IMG/VR virus record: IMGVR_UViG_3300033149_000088
Location: 1-35,303 of that record
Length of the DNA stretch: 35,303 nt
From: a virus
Direction: 5' to 3' (one strand)
This document shows, piece after piece, positions 23,096-30,827 of this stretch. The position numbers and the translations under genes are program-made. How positions within the stretch are numbered: position 1 is the first letter of the stretch; each line of letters starts with the position of its first letter. The notes under the pieces were generated by a model. That model was not told the origin of the DNA. It searched no databases and saw only the letters and a program-made list of their open reading frames with translations.

Positions 23096-24811
23096 ATGTC
23101 TAAAGGGCACATGATTATGCTGGGTGGTCTAATGGAAATGTGGACTAACGGCGACAATCCAACATTACAAGGCCCCAATTCTAAAGTTTCAAAACTGTTT
23201 TGGCCTAGTGTCAAACGATCTGCCGGCGGGCATCGCATCGCAACATATTTAAGAGAAGAAGGTTACGATGTAGAAGTTTTAGATTTCTGGCCTGCTTGGA
23301 CTCGTTTAGAATTACTACAATTCTTCCAACAACGTGTAAGAGAAGATACTTTAGTAGTAGGTATTTCTATTATGTTTCCTTTTGGAAACATGTTAGGACA
23401 CAATGAGTCTCGTCAAAAAGTAACTGAGATGTTAGAAACAATAGATTACTTAAGAGACATCTATCCTCAAATTAAATTTATCGGAGGAGCCCAAAACTTA
23501 TCTGCACTTTTAGGATATAATTTAGATTATTACATAACAGGGTATGCAGAGTATGCTGTTGTTGAATTATTTAAGTATTTCAAACGTGAATTTAATACTT
23601 TAAGAATAAGAGAAGAAGTACTTAATGGTAAACATATAAAGATAATAGATTGCCAAAAAGATTATCCGGCATTTCCGATGCCGAATGCTAGTGTCAAATA
23701 TGAAGAAAGAGATTATATACAACCACAAGAAGTATTGACATTAGAATTAGCACGTGGTTGTAAATTCAAGTGTAAGTTCTGTAGTTTTCCTATATTAGGG
23801 GTCAAAGGAGACTATTCACGTTGCGGAGAAAGTCTTAAAGAAGAACTACTAGACAATTACAATCGTTGGGGAGTTACAAACTACACAGTAAGTGACGAAA
23901 CAGTTAATGATAATCCAGATAAATTAGCCAAACATGCTAAAGTGATTAGAGACTTACCTTTTCAACCTCACTTAGCAGGCTATGTAAGAGCAGATTTACT
24001 AGTAAACAAACCTGAAACATGGCAAGACATTTATGATATTGGATTACGATCACATTTTTATGGTCTTGAAACATTTAATCAGGAAGCAGGAAAACAAATA
24101 GGTAAAGGTATAAACCCTGATAAGTTAAAGAAAGGATTACTTGAAGTGCAAGATTGGTTTACAGACAAAGAAGCAGGAAGAGGAGATTATCATTGTGAGA
24201 TAGCAATGATGTTAGGACTGCCCGGAGAAACAAAAGAAACATTCTTAGATGGATTAGATTGGATCAACAATAATCTTCCTGGATACCCAACTTGGACTAC
24301 AACTTTATATATAGCCGGATCTGATCAAGTATCTGTATTAGATAATCCGTCTGAGTTTGATCGTTCATGGCAAGAAGAAGGTATCTTTAGAGAAATGTCA
24401 ATACTAGAACTTAATGACTTGTGGTTAAAAGATCCTATCGATTCTGATTATGTAAAAACACAATTGTTTCATAGAGATCAATTAAAGTGGGCACATGATA
24501 CAATGAACATTTACGAAGCATACAAGATACTTACCGAAGTTATTAATAATCCTAACTCAGTAAGAAATAAAAAAGTAAAAGGCCCAGACATATTTTTCTA
24601 TCACAGATATCTTACTGTTAATAAATACAATATAGACGATATCTATCAAAAACATTTTGGAGAAGATGGTTTTGAATCGATTTCTGATGATGATTTAGAT
24701 GATCATATGTCGTTCATTCATCAGTATATTGATAAAAAATTAGGTACAAAAAAGAAAAGAAAAAAGAAGGTTAAACGTATACATGGATATGAACCTAATC
24801 TACTGCCTTAG
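23096..24811 (+). CDS. B12-binding-like radical SAM enzyme, 571 aa
   Basis: The N-terminal 190 residues look like a B12-binding-type Rossmann domain (GGHRIATYLREEGYDVEVLD, VVGISIMFPFGN, IKFIGGAQNL), although the DxHxxG cobalamin signature is not seen. The radical SAM core begins with LELARGCKFKCKFCSFP: Cys222, Cys226 and Cys229 form CxxxCxxC for the 4Fe-4S cluster. Further strands include VSDETVNDNPDKL, FYGLETFNQEAG and MLGLPGETKETF, all typical of the family. The C-terminus is highly lysine-rich (KKKRKKKVKR). Such enzymes methylate or rearrange unreactive carbons; the substrate is unknown. Adjacent to the asparagine-synthetase-like and Cys-cluster genes. Confidence 0.88.
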   Translation: MSKGHMIMLGGLMEMWTNGDNPTLQGPNSKVSKLFWPSVKRSAGGHRIATYLREEGYDVEVLDFWPAWTRLELLQFFQQRVREDTLVVGISIMFPFGNMLGHNESRQKVTEMLETIDYLRDIYPQIKFIGGAQNLSALLGYNLDYYITGYAEYAVVELFKYFKREFNTLRIREEVLNGKHIKIIDCQKDYPAFPMPNASVKYEERDYIQPQEVLTLELARGCKFKCKFCSFPILGVKGDYSRCGESLKEELLDNYNRWGVTNYTVSDETVNDNPDKLAKHAKVIRDLPFQPHLAGYVRADLLVNKPETWQDIYDIGLRSHFYGLETFNQEAGKQIGKGINPDKLKKGLLEVQDWFTDKEAGRGDYHCEIAMMLGLPGETKETFLDGLDWINNNLPGYPTWTTTLYIAGSDQVSVLDNPSEFDRSWQEEGIFREMSILELNDLWLKDPIDSDYVKTQLFHRDQLKWAHDTMNIYEAYKILTEVINNPNSVRNKKVKGPDIFFYHRYLTVNKYNIDDIYQKHFGEDGFESISDDDLDDHMSFIHQYIDKKLGTKKKRKKKVKRIHGYEPNLLP

Positions 24812-24812
24812 A

Positions 24813-24821
24813 GATAAATAC
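24813..24821 (+). promoter_or_regulatory. Late promoter (GATAAATAC) abutting the ATG at 24826
   Basis: GATAAATACTAGTATG is identical over 16 bases to the block at 470-485. The promoter box ends four bases before ATG and no Shine-Dalgarno is present, predicting a leaderless late mRNA. Confidence 0.7.
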
Positions 24822-24825
24822 TAGT

Positions 24826-26190
24826 ATGGACAAATATAAATTAACTGCAGGACTAAACTATTTGAAAGAAAACTCATACAAAGGTGACGGTTCACCTGGT
24901 ATGGTGATGGGTATTGCAAGTGATGCTCGTAGTGATACTAACACATATGAAGGTAAGGGCGTTAATAGAGGCCCTACAACTAATAGTAAGCATAGTACTG
25001 AAAGAGAATTAAAAAAGTACGATCCAGCACATGGTCATACAAAACCAGTAGGGGGCAATCCTCAAGTATGTCCTAATTGTAAGGGAGAAGGCTGTGAGCC
25101 TTGTGGGAACACAGGAGAAGTCATCAGCAAAAAACGTAATGATCCTAAAGTCGATGAAGGCTTCCCAGACTATAAGATGATGACTCGTGGTTATGACCAT
25201 AACGATAAGACTTGTCCTGTATGTAAGGGCAGTGGTAATGAAAAATCATACGATGGGTTGAATAACAAACCGGGACACGTTTACATTCAAAAGCCAAAAC
25301 CAAAATGTCCAAGATGTAACGGCACAGGTAAGAAGATCGAAGAAGGCGCTATTAGTAGACAACGTGATGAACTTATAGATGAATTACAATCTTGGACTCA
25401 ATCCAGAGATATTAACGAATTTGAAGACTGGAATGCATATTTAGAAGACTTACGTAACCAAGTACCTAGTAGTTATTATGGTGATACTGCAAAAATGTTA
25501 GAAAAAGTTGTTTGGGGTATTGATGATGGAGTATTTGATTTTATCATTGCTAATAGAGATCCAGATGACGGTGATGTATTTGAAGACATTATGAGACTTG
25601 CTGGTGTCAAAGAAGCATTTGCTTGGGATAGTATCGAAGAAGCAAAACGTAAGCCAAGACATGATGACGATGATGAAGAAGACGAAGAAGAACCAGAAGA
25701 TCCTGAAAAAGATAAAGTACAACACATCTTAATGCAATTAAGAAAAGCACAAGATGTAGACGGCGATCATCCAATTAAATTTTTAGATGGTACAAAAGTT
25801 AAACTACCATTGAACGACATTAATAAGTTTATGCAAATGTACATGAATGTCAAGCCACAAGATAGAGAAAGATTACAACAAGTGGCTATTATGAGCAAAG
25901 ATAAGTTTTATAAACTCTTAACATTCTTTAAACCTAAACACGGTAAGATGGAAAAAAGTATTTACGAAGATGGCATACCATTCAATACATGTCCTAAATG
26001 CTTAAATGAAATTTATTCACTAGAAGAAGCAAAAAAGAAAGGGAAGAAAGACGCCTGTTATCACAAAGTCAAGTCCAGATATAAAATATGGCCTAGTGCA
26101 TATGCATCTGGTGCTTTAGTTAAGTGTCGTAAAGTCGGCGCTAGTAACTGGGGCAACTCCTCCAAAAAGAAAAAGTCTAAAAAGAAATAA
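24826..26190 (+). CDS. Protein with DnaJ-type zinc fingers and basic C-terminal module, 454 aa
   Basis: Three CxxCxGxG-like half fingers occur: CPNCKGEGCEPCGNTG (about 82-97), CPVCKGSG (about 131) and CPRCNGTG (about 162). They are as in the DnaJ zinc domain, but there is no J domain. A helical region follows, then an acidic run of Asp/Glu (about 283-298). Near residue 385 is a CPKC pair, and the C-terminus has DACYHKVKSRYKIWPSAYAS followed by GALVKCRKVG and a poly-Lys end. That last module is, from memory, a recurring C-terminal cap in marine phage proteins. YLKE at 12-15 is a weak prohead-protease candidate. A late virion-associated role is inferred. Stop overlaps the next start. Confidence 0.75.
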   Translation: MDKYKLTAGLNYLKENSYKGDGSPGMVMGIASDARSDTNTYEGKGVNRGPTTNSKHSTERELKKYDPAHGHTKPVGGNPQVCPNCKGEGCEPCGNTGEVISKKRNDPKVDEGFPDYKMMTRGYDHNDKTCPVCKGSGNEKSYDGLNNKPGHVYIQKPKPKCPRCNGTGKKIEEGAISRQRDELIDELQSWTQSRDINEFEDWNAYLEDLRNQVPSSYYGDTAKMLEKVVWGIDDGVFDFIIANRDPDDGDVFEDIMRLAGVKEAFAWDSIEEAKRKPRHDDDDEEDEEEPEDPEKDKVQHILMQLRKAQDVDGDHPIKFLDGTKVKLPLNDINKFMQMYMNVKPQDRERLQQVAIMSKDKFYKLLTFFKPKHGKMEKSIYEDGIPFNTCPKCLNEIYSLEEAKKKGKKDACYHKVKSRYKIWPSAYASGALVKCRKVGASNWGNSSKKKKSKKK

Positions 26191-26804
26191 TGAATCCTAA
26201 TCATGGTCGACTCTCTGCGGCCGGGTTTATCGATGTCGGCATATACGGGCATCCGTTAGGCGCATGTTCACGTGTAGGCAATGATGCTTTAGTGTGGATA
26301 CCTAAAAATGCTTCTGGTACATTAAGAACTCTATTTGGTGAAGTTCAACATAGTATTTTTGATTTTGATGTAGAGACCTATTATGTTTTTTTAAGAGATC
26401 CTATAGAACGTTGGAAAAGCGGCTTAATAGAATATATTTGTCGCCACATAGATCCAAAGAATCACAGGGGCTGGATTTTAAATAATTTAAGTAAAATACA
26501 ATTCGATGAGCATACTGTGCCTCAAGCAAGATTTTTAAATTTTACAGGCAGAATAAATTATTTTGATATAAGCAGAAATGATTGGATCGAGGAACTTATT
26601 AGAACATTAAATGATAAACATGAAGCAGTTCTGCCTGAAAATCACCATTTGACTCTAAATATGAATTCATATAAAGGCGATAAATACAAAGTAGAGTTAC
26701 GTAAAGTTATCGATGATTTAACATCACCAGCACTTTTAGAAAAAGTACATCACTTTTACAGAGCAGATATTGAATTGTATGGAAAAATAAAAAATGTTAA
26801 TTAA
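26190..26804 (+). CDS. Sulfotransferase-family-like protein, 204 aa
   Basis: LVWIPKNASGTLRTLFGE (about 34-51) resembles the 5'-phosphosulfate-binding loop of sulfotransferases, and YVFLRDPIERWKSGLIEYI (about 65-83) resembles the 3'-phosphate-binding motif (RDPxxRxxS) of the Sulfotransfer_2 type. PAPS would be the donor, and an APS-kinase fusion gene at 29380 could supply it. The acceptor, such as a sugar or tyrosine, is unknown. Overlaps upstream and downstream genes by a few bases, so it is co-expressed. A clear family resemblance, but activity is unproven. Confidence 0.8.
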   Translation: MNPNHGRLSAAGFIDVGIYGHPLGACSRVGNDALVWIPKNASGTLRTLFGEVQHSIFDFDVETYYVFLRDPIERWKSGLIEYICRHIDPKNHRGWILNNLSKIQFDEHTVPQARFLNFTGRINYFDISRNDWIEELIRTLNDKHEAVLPENHHLTLNMNSYKGDKYKVELRKVIDDLTSPALLEKVHHFYRADIELYGKIKNVN

Positions 26805-27093
26805 CGAAATAATAACAGAAGATTTACGAGCCTGGTTTGGCAAAGGCAAGAAAGGTGGTGCTGGAGGCGGAGGCTGGGACCGTTATAATACTAAAGGCGA
26901 ACGTGTAGGTAAATGCGGTGATGGTAAAGGTAAAGGCAAACCTAAGTGTTTATCTAAAAGTAAAGCCGCAAGTCTGCGTTCATCTGGTGGAAAGAAAGCA
27001 ATTGGAAACGCAGTTAAAAGAAAGAAAAAGAATGACCCTAATAAGAATCGTAAGGGTAAAGCAAAAAACGTAAACAACAAGCCGAAGAAATAA
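26794..27093 (+). CDS. Very basic putative internal head protein, 99 aa
   Basis: MLINEIITEDLRAWFGKGKK carries EIITE at 5-9, a good (L/I)xE prohead-protease site directly followed by an acid residue and then a basic body. The mature part is Gly- and Lys-rich (GKGKKGGAGGGGWDRYNTKG, ERVGKCGDGKGKGKPKCLSK) and ends in strings of Lys/Asn. Such composition matches small internal DNA-associated proteins such as T4 IP proteins. Two cysteines flank a basic segment, a pattern shared with the genes at 9588 and 24826. Role in condensing or accompanying packaged DNA is inferred. Confidence 0.75.
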   Translation: MLINEIITEDLRAWFGKGKKGGAGGGGWDRYNTKGERVGKCGDGKGKGKPKCLSKSKAASLRSSGGKKAIGNAVKRKKKNDPNKNRKGKAKNVNNKPKK

Positions 27094-27094
27094 A

Positions 27095-27289
27095 ATGAGA
27101 GCATCTGAAGTTGTCAAGCCATATCATCTTTATGCCGCAACTGTGTTTGTTCAACAGCCGGGTTACACAGGCAACATGGACTTCACTGTCTCTGCTCAAA
27201 CTCACTTTGAAGCAAGACAATTAATGAAAAAGATGTATAATATTCCTGACTACAGAATAGGAAGTTTACGTTTAGTTAAACGAGGTTAA
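27095..27289 (+). CDS. Small conserved phage protein, 64 aa
   Basis: It starts one base after the previous stop: MRASEVVKPYHLYAATVFVQ, then beta-like and helical segments (FTVSAQTHFEARQLMKKMY) ending GSLRLVKRG. The first four residues match the MRAxE start of the tagged proteins, but no (L/I)xE site follows, so packaging is not predicted. From memory, similar small proteins with a YxxxAxVxV start and a repeat-like AxxxxEARxLM are common in marine phages. Its end overlaps the converging methyltransferase by four bases. Function unknown. Confidence 0.7.
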   Translation: MRASEVVKPYHLYAATVFVQQPGYTGNMDFTVSAQTHFEARQLMKKMYNIPDYRIGSLRLVKRG

Positions 27290-28029
27290 GCAGGTTTACT
27301 GTAAACAAAATACTTTCTATCATTAGCATCTTGTTTGAACGTTTCTAGTTCTAAACCAAACTCTTTAGCAAAGTTGTGAGCAACTTCAAAACTCCACTCA
27401 AATACTTCTACCCAGGGCCCGTTCTTATGTTGAATACCGGGATTGACTCTAAAGAACATCTTACCACCTTTAGCAAGTAACTTATTACAGTTTGCTAATC
27501 TTACTCTGATATCTTCAATACTATTAAAGTTAATAGATCCCAATGCAATTATTGCATCAAAGTGTTCATCAACGTTTGCATATTCTAAGACATCAACTTG
27601 ATAATCTGACATGTTATTATAAGGATCGATGCCGATCAAATTTGGAATACGTTCTTTAAACTGATTGTAGCCACAACCTACGTCTAATACTGCTTTAGGA
27701 TTAAGTTTTTTAACTTCATCAACTAACTGCCAGCCTGTGTAACTGTACATTTCTGTTTGTGGTTTCCAAATCTCACCAAAGAACATGTTAGAGTATTTGA
27801 TATCTAGTTGATCGACAACAGATTCAATCGTGCCTTCCCATCTAATCTTTGCATCTAAGTCCATTGTTTCTAAAATATCTTCTTTAAACTTATCAAACTT
27901 GACTGGAGTAATAGCCATTTCTTCAAACGTAGTTTGCTCATTGAGATTCGTTCTGATATGATCATATTTAGGTAAGTTAAGTGCCTCATCTAAATTTTCC
28001 ATAACCAAGTTAAAAATTTTACTATTCAT
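27286..28029 (-). CDS. Class I SAM-dependent methyltransferase, 247 aa
   Basis: AVLDVGCGYNQFKERIPN (about 114-131) is motif I of class I methyltransferases, with LIGIDPYN as the following acidic strand (Asp binding SAM ribose), then FDAIIALGSINF as motif IV and LLAKGGKMFFRV as the post-motif strand. The N-terminal 90 residues are an extra helical region, and no substrate-specific motif is seen. It is transcribed leftward inside a rightward gene block and has its own palindromic late-promoter-like element upstream. It may be an accessory insertion. Small-molecule or sugar methylation is the likely role. Confidence 0.88.
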   Translation of the reverse strand: MNSKIFNLVMENLDEALNLPKYDHIRTNLNEQTTFEEMAITPVKFDKFKEDILETMDLDAKIRWEGTIESVVDQLDIKYSNMFFGEIWKPQTEMYSYTGWQLVDEVKKLNPKAVLDVGCGYNQFKERIPNLIGIDPYNNMSDYQVDVLEYANVDEHFDAIIALGSINFNSIEDIRVRLANCNKLLAKGGKMFFRVNPGIQHKNGPWVEVFEWSFEVAHNFAKEFGLELETFKQDANDRKYFVYSKPA

Positions 28030-28057
28030 TGATTTTTTCTGCCCTTCTTGTAAATTG

Positions 28058-28073
28058 TATAAATATATTTATA
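28058..28073. promoter_or_regulatory. Palindromic, bidirectional late-promoter-like element
   Basis: TATAAATATATTTATA is a perfect 16-bp palindrome and carries the full T4 late consensus TATAAATA on each strand. It lies between the divergent methyltransferase (start 28029, minus) and ferritin-like gene (start 28175, plus). The minus-strand copy ends about 28 bp from the methyltransferase ATG, a normal leader length. In AT-rich DNA such palindromes can arise by chance. Confidence 0.5.
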
Positions 28074-28110
28074 ATTTTTATGAAGTGCGTATATTTTTCT
28101 CACTCCCAAT

Positions 28111-28119
28111 GATAAATAC
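28111..28119 (+). promoter_or_regulatory. Late promoter (GATAAATAC) for the ferritin-like gene
   Basis: GATAAATAC lies 55 bp before the ATG at 28175. The leader contains a small inverted repeat (TTAGTGAG...) and ends with a strong AAGGAG Shine-Dalgarno (28163-28168). Confidence 0.65.
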
Positions 28120-28174
28120 TATTAGTGAGTAAAATCACTACTGATATCAGAACAACTTAATTAAGGAGAGTAAT

Positions 28175-28865
28175 ATGAAATCAAATAAAGAATTTGTTGC
28201 TAGTATTGTCGAAGGCAATCAAGCATTATTCAAAGCAAGCCAACTTAACGTTGCAGAGTATTTCGATAACATGCCTGACGAGGATGCGTTAGTAGAACAC
28301 TTTGTCGGACGTATGGTTAACGAAAGAATGAACATGGTAGAGATCAGCAATAATATTGCATCTATGCCTGCTGACGCAGATCCTGTTGAACTTCAAAACT
28401 TAACTAAACAAGCAAATGACGAAGCCGTTCATTTCCGTTTAGTAAAAGAAGTTATTGAACACATCAAAGGTGAAGAGATTGACGTTGCAGAAGCAATCGC
28501 CGCTGAAGAAGCAAAGCCTACTGCTAAAGGTGCAAGCCTTTTAGAAAAGTATGATGCTGATTCTGATCCAGCCGCACTTGCCGCTTATCAGTTAGTTTCG
28601 TGCAGAAGCAGTTTGGAACACAATGGCAGATGTCATCGAAGATGAGTTCATCTCAACACGTTATGCAAAAATTGCTAAAGACGAAGGTTTCCACAGCACA
28701 ATCGGTGCAATGAAACTTGAAACTCTAGTTGGTGATGCAGAAACTCAAGCACGTATTGAAGCACTTGTTGCTGACATGCGTAAAGACTTGTATGAAATTT
28801 CATGCAAAAACACTAGCCATAATGCAGAAGGACAGAAAATAGTATCAGAAGCATACGGTTGGTAA
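28175..28865 (+). CDS. Ferritin-like diiron protein split by a +1 frameshift
   Basis: The joined product (about 229 aa) is helical and has two ExxH motifs, DEAVHF near residue 87 and DEGFHS near 170, plus Glu in NERMNMVE (about 50) and AEAVWNTMADVIEDE (about 147-160). That is the E, ExxH, E, ExxH pattern of four-helix diiron carboxylate proteins. Frame one runs to 28645. The +1 frame, entered near 28590-28605 (GTT TCG TGC), restores AEAVWNTMADV and ends SEAYGW at 28865. An unsplit protein would be a ferritin-like oxidase or iron-binding protein. A strong Shine-Dalgarno and late promoter indicate high expression. Split could be programmed, mutational or artefact. Confidence 0.7.
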
Positions 28866-28878
28866 GTAGAAGTATGTA

Positions 28879-29383
28879 GTGAATATCGGTCTATCACAGA
28901 GGATATTACATTATAACAACGTGGCGTATGATTGCTTAGAACACGGTTGGTACAACCTACTAAGTGGTCATACGTTTTTTTATATCCCTAACATAATAGA
29001 ACAAGACTATAAAGAATTAGTTAGAGATTTAGACTTAGTAATCTTAACAGGTGGAGACGCAAGTCCTCAAAGAATACTAGTCGAAACAAAAGTATTAACG
29101 CAATGTTACATACAAGACAAACCTGTACTAGGAGTTTGTCACGGTGCATTTCTTATTAACTACTCACGGAATTATTTTAGAAGATGAGAAGTACGAAGTA
29201 AATAGTTTTCACATGAATCAGTTAAAGGAAGTTGGAGCAGATTTAAATGCTATTGCACATGCAGATGATGGAAGTATCGAAGCATTTAGACACAAAAACA
29301 GAAAACTTTGGGGACTAGTTTGGCACCCTGAAAGAATGCAAGATCCTGTTTTGCCTGATGACCTTAGGAGTTTTATACTATGA
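28879..29383 (+). CDS. Class I glutamine amidotransferase, disrupted by a shift and apparent internal deletion
   Basis: A GTG start gives MNIGLSQRILHYNNVAYDCL, then DLVILTGGDASPQ and the nucleophile elbow PVLGVCHGAFL. Frame one stops at 29187. The +1 frame, entered near the CTT ATT at about 29148-29153, gives LTTHGIILEDEKYEVNSFHM and later LWGLVWHPERMQ, which supplies the His of the catalytic triad. The family usually has about 18-20 more residues between the Cys motif and the IILE strand, so a short deletion is likely. It would be a PuuD/gamma-glutamyl hydrolase-like amidotransferase that could supply ammonia. As it stands it may be broken. It precedes the APS-kinase fusion. Confidence 0.65.
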
Positions 29384-30159
29384 GAGTATTAATATTTGGT
29401 TTACCCGGCAGTGGTAAAACATACTTAGCGGAACGACTAGTTGAATATCTAGGGGACAATGTTGCCTGGTTCAACGCAGATAAAGTCAGAGAAGAAGCAG
29501 ACGATTGGGACTTCTCTGAAGAAGGTAGATTAAGACAGAATCAACGCATGATTGATCTGTGTACGAAAGCAGAAGACGATGGTAAAATAGCAATAGCAGA
29601 TTTCGTTGCTCCACTTAAAGAAGCAAGAAATAAATTTTTTGCAGACTACGAAATATTTGTAGACACTATAAAAGAAAGTGAATACGAAGACACTAATAAT
29701 ATATTTCAAAGACCCTGTGCTACAGACTACAATATACATGAAAAACGAGGTGATGTAGATGCAAAAATTATTGCATATGAAATAGGGCAAAGATTTATAT
29801 GGGATAATACTGCACCTACAACACAAATGCTAGGTAGATGGCAACCATGGCACGGTGGACATCAAGCATTGTTTGACAGAGCAATAACAAAACACGGGCA
29901 AGTTTTTTTAATGGTAAGAGATATGCCCATAGATATCAATAATCCTTTTCCAGCATATGAAGTTGCAGAGAATTTACAACAAGTTCTATACAGATATGCA
30001 GGTAAAGTAAAAATATCAGTTGTACCTAACTTATTAAACATTACTTATGGCAGAGATGTAGGTTATAAGATTGAACAAGAAACGTTTGAACGTGAAATAC
30101 ATGACATAAGTGCAACTAGAATACGTGAACAAATGAGAAAAGAAGGGGTATTAGAATGA
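29380..30159 (+). CDS. APS-kinase-like / HxGH nucleotidyltransferase fusion, 259 aa
   Basis: Residues 1-135 match adenylylsulfate kinase (CysC): P-loop GLPGSGKT at 7-14, FNADKVREEADDWDFSEEGR (cf. DGDNxR and GFSxxDR), IAIADFVAP and a YEDTNNIFQRP segment. Residues about 145-259 form a small nucleotidyltransferase domain: GRWQPWHGGHQALF (HGGH about 158-161) and ISATRIREQM (about 244). The kinase would make PAPS from APS and ATP. The second domain adenylylates or cytidylylates an unknown phosphorylated substrate and is too short for a full ATP sulfurylase. Start overlaps the previous stop (ATGA). Sulfotransferase-like genes nearby could use PAPS. Confidence 0.85.
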   Translation: MRVLIFGLPGSGKTYLAERLVEYLGDNVAWFNADKVREEADDWDFSEEGRLRQNQRMIDLCTKAEDDGKIAIADFVAPLKEARNKFFADYEIFVDTIKESEYEDTNNIFQRPCATDYNIHEKRGDVDAKIIAYEIGQRFIWDNTAPTTQMLGRWQPWHGGHQALFDRAITKHGQVFLMVRDMPIDINNPFPAYEVAENLQQVLYRYAGKVKISVVPNLLNITYGRDVGYKIEQETFEREIHDISATRIREQMRKEGVLE

Positions 30160-30827
30160 AAGGAATGGTAAATGTTTTTGGAACATTAGATATAAAAGAT
30201 CGTTACAATATGTCGATCATTAAATTAGAAGCCAATGAAGTTAAAACTTACGAGCCAATTGGCATGGCATATGTTATGTTGAGAAATGCTAGTTTTGAAA
30301 GCAATAACATTACATTAACAAAGAAAAATGCATGTGTCAATACAGGAGACAACTTTACAGTATCTTGTAGTGAAGATAGTTCTGCTTGTATCGTTGAATT
30401 TCCAGGACTTAGTTTATTAGAAAGTCGTATCTATATACAAGAATGCTTAGACATAGGCAACTTAAGTTATATGGATGGCGGAACAAATACTACAGCAATC
30501 AATCCAGGTAGATTAGGTGATCCTGTTATTAACTATGTGCATTTTCCTGCAGGCATGTATCAGACATTACACACGCATCCTTCTCACAGAGTTGGATTAG
30601 TAGTCAAAGGTAACGGTAAGATAGAATTAGACAATAAAGAATTCTATGATGTCAATGAAGGTGAAGTATTTTTCATGCGAAGAAATTGTCTGCATAACTT
30701 TATCTGTGACAAAGGTGAAGATGTGATTGTATTTGTATGGGCACCGGACAGTGGTACAGGCCCTACAGATGAAGTTAACCCATTAAAGATTAGAACATAT
30801 GTCGGACAGCAAAGATATCACAAATAA
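30156..30827 (+). CDS. Cupin-domain protein, 223 aa
   Basis: The C-terminal half has the cupin metal-binding motifs: TLHTHPSHRVGLVVKGNGKI (two to three His and an aromatic region at about 131-150) and then GEVFFMRRNCLHNF with a His near residue 182, as in G(X)5PXG(X)2H(X)3N cupins. The N-terminal half is also beta-rich and may be a degenerate second barrel. Cupins act as small-molecule dioxygenases, isomerases or binding proteins. It overlaps the upstream gene by four bases and the downstream gene by 29. It is part of the sulfate/P-loop cassette. Substrate unknown. Confidence 0.82.
   Translation: MKGMVNVFGTLDIKDRYNMSIIKLEANEVKTYEPIGMAYVMLRNASFESNNITLTKKNACVNTGDNFTVSCSEDSSACIVEFPGLSLLESRIYIQECLDIGNLSYMDGGTNTTAINPGRLGDPVINYVHFPAGMYQTLHTHPSHRVGLVVKGNGKIELDNKEFYDVNEGEVFFMRRNCLHNFICDKGEDVIVFVWAPDSGTGPTDEVNPLKIRTYVGQQRYHK

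Noticed and set aside
27294-27306. GTTTACTGTAAAC palindrome as terminator between convergent genes
   Set aside because: Short 6-bp arms with a 1-base centre cannot form a stable hairpin, and there is no T-run.
29815-30159. C-terminal domain of the APS-kinase fusion as ATP sulfurylase
   Set aside because: It has HxGH but only about 115 residues and a typical small nucleotidyltransferase ISATRIR motif; ATP sulfurylase is much longer.
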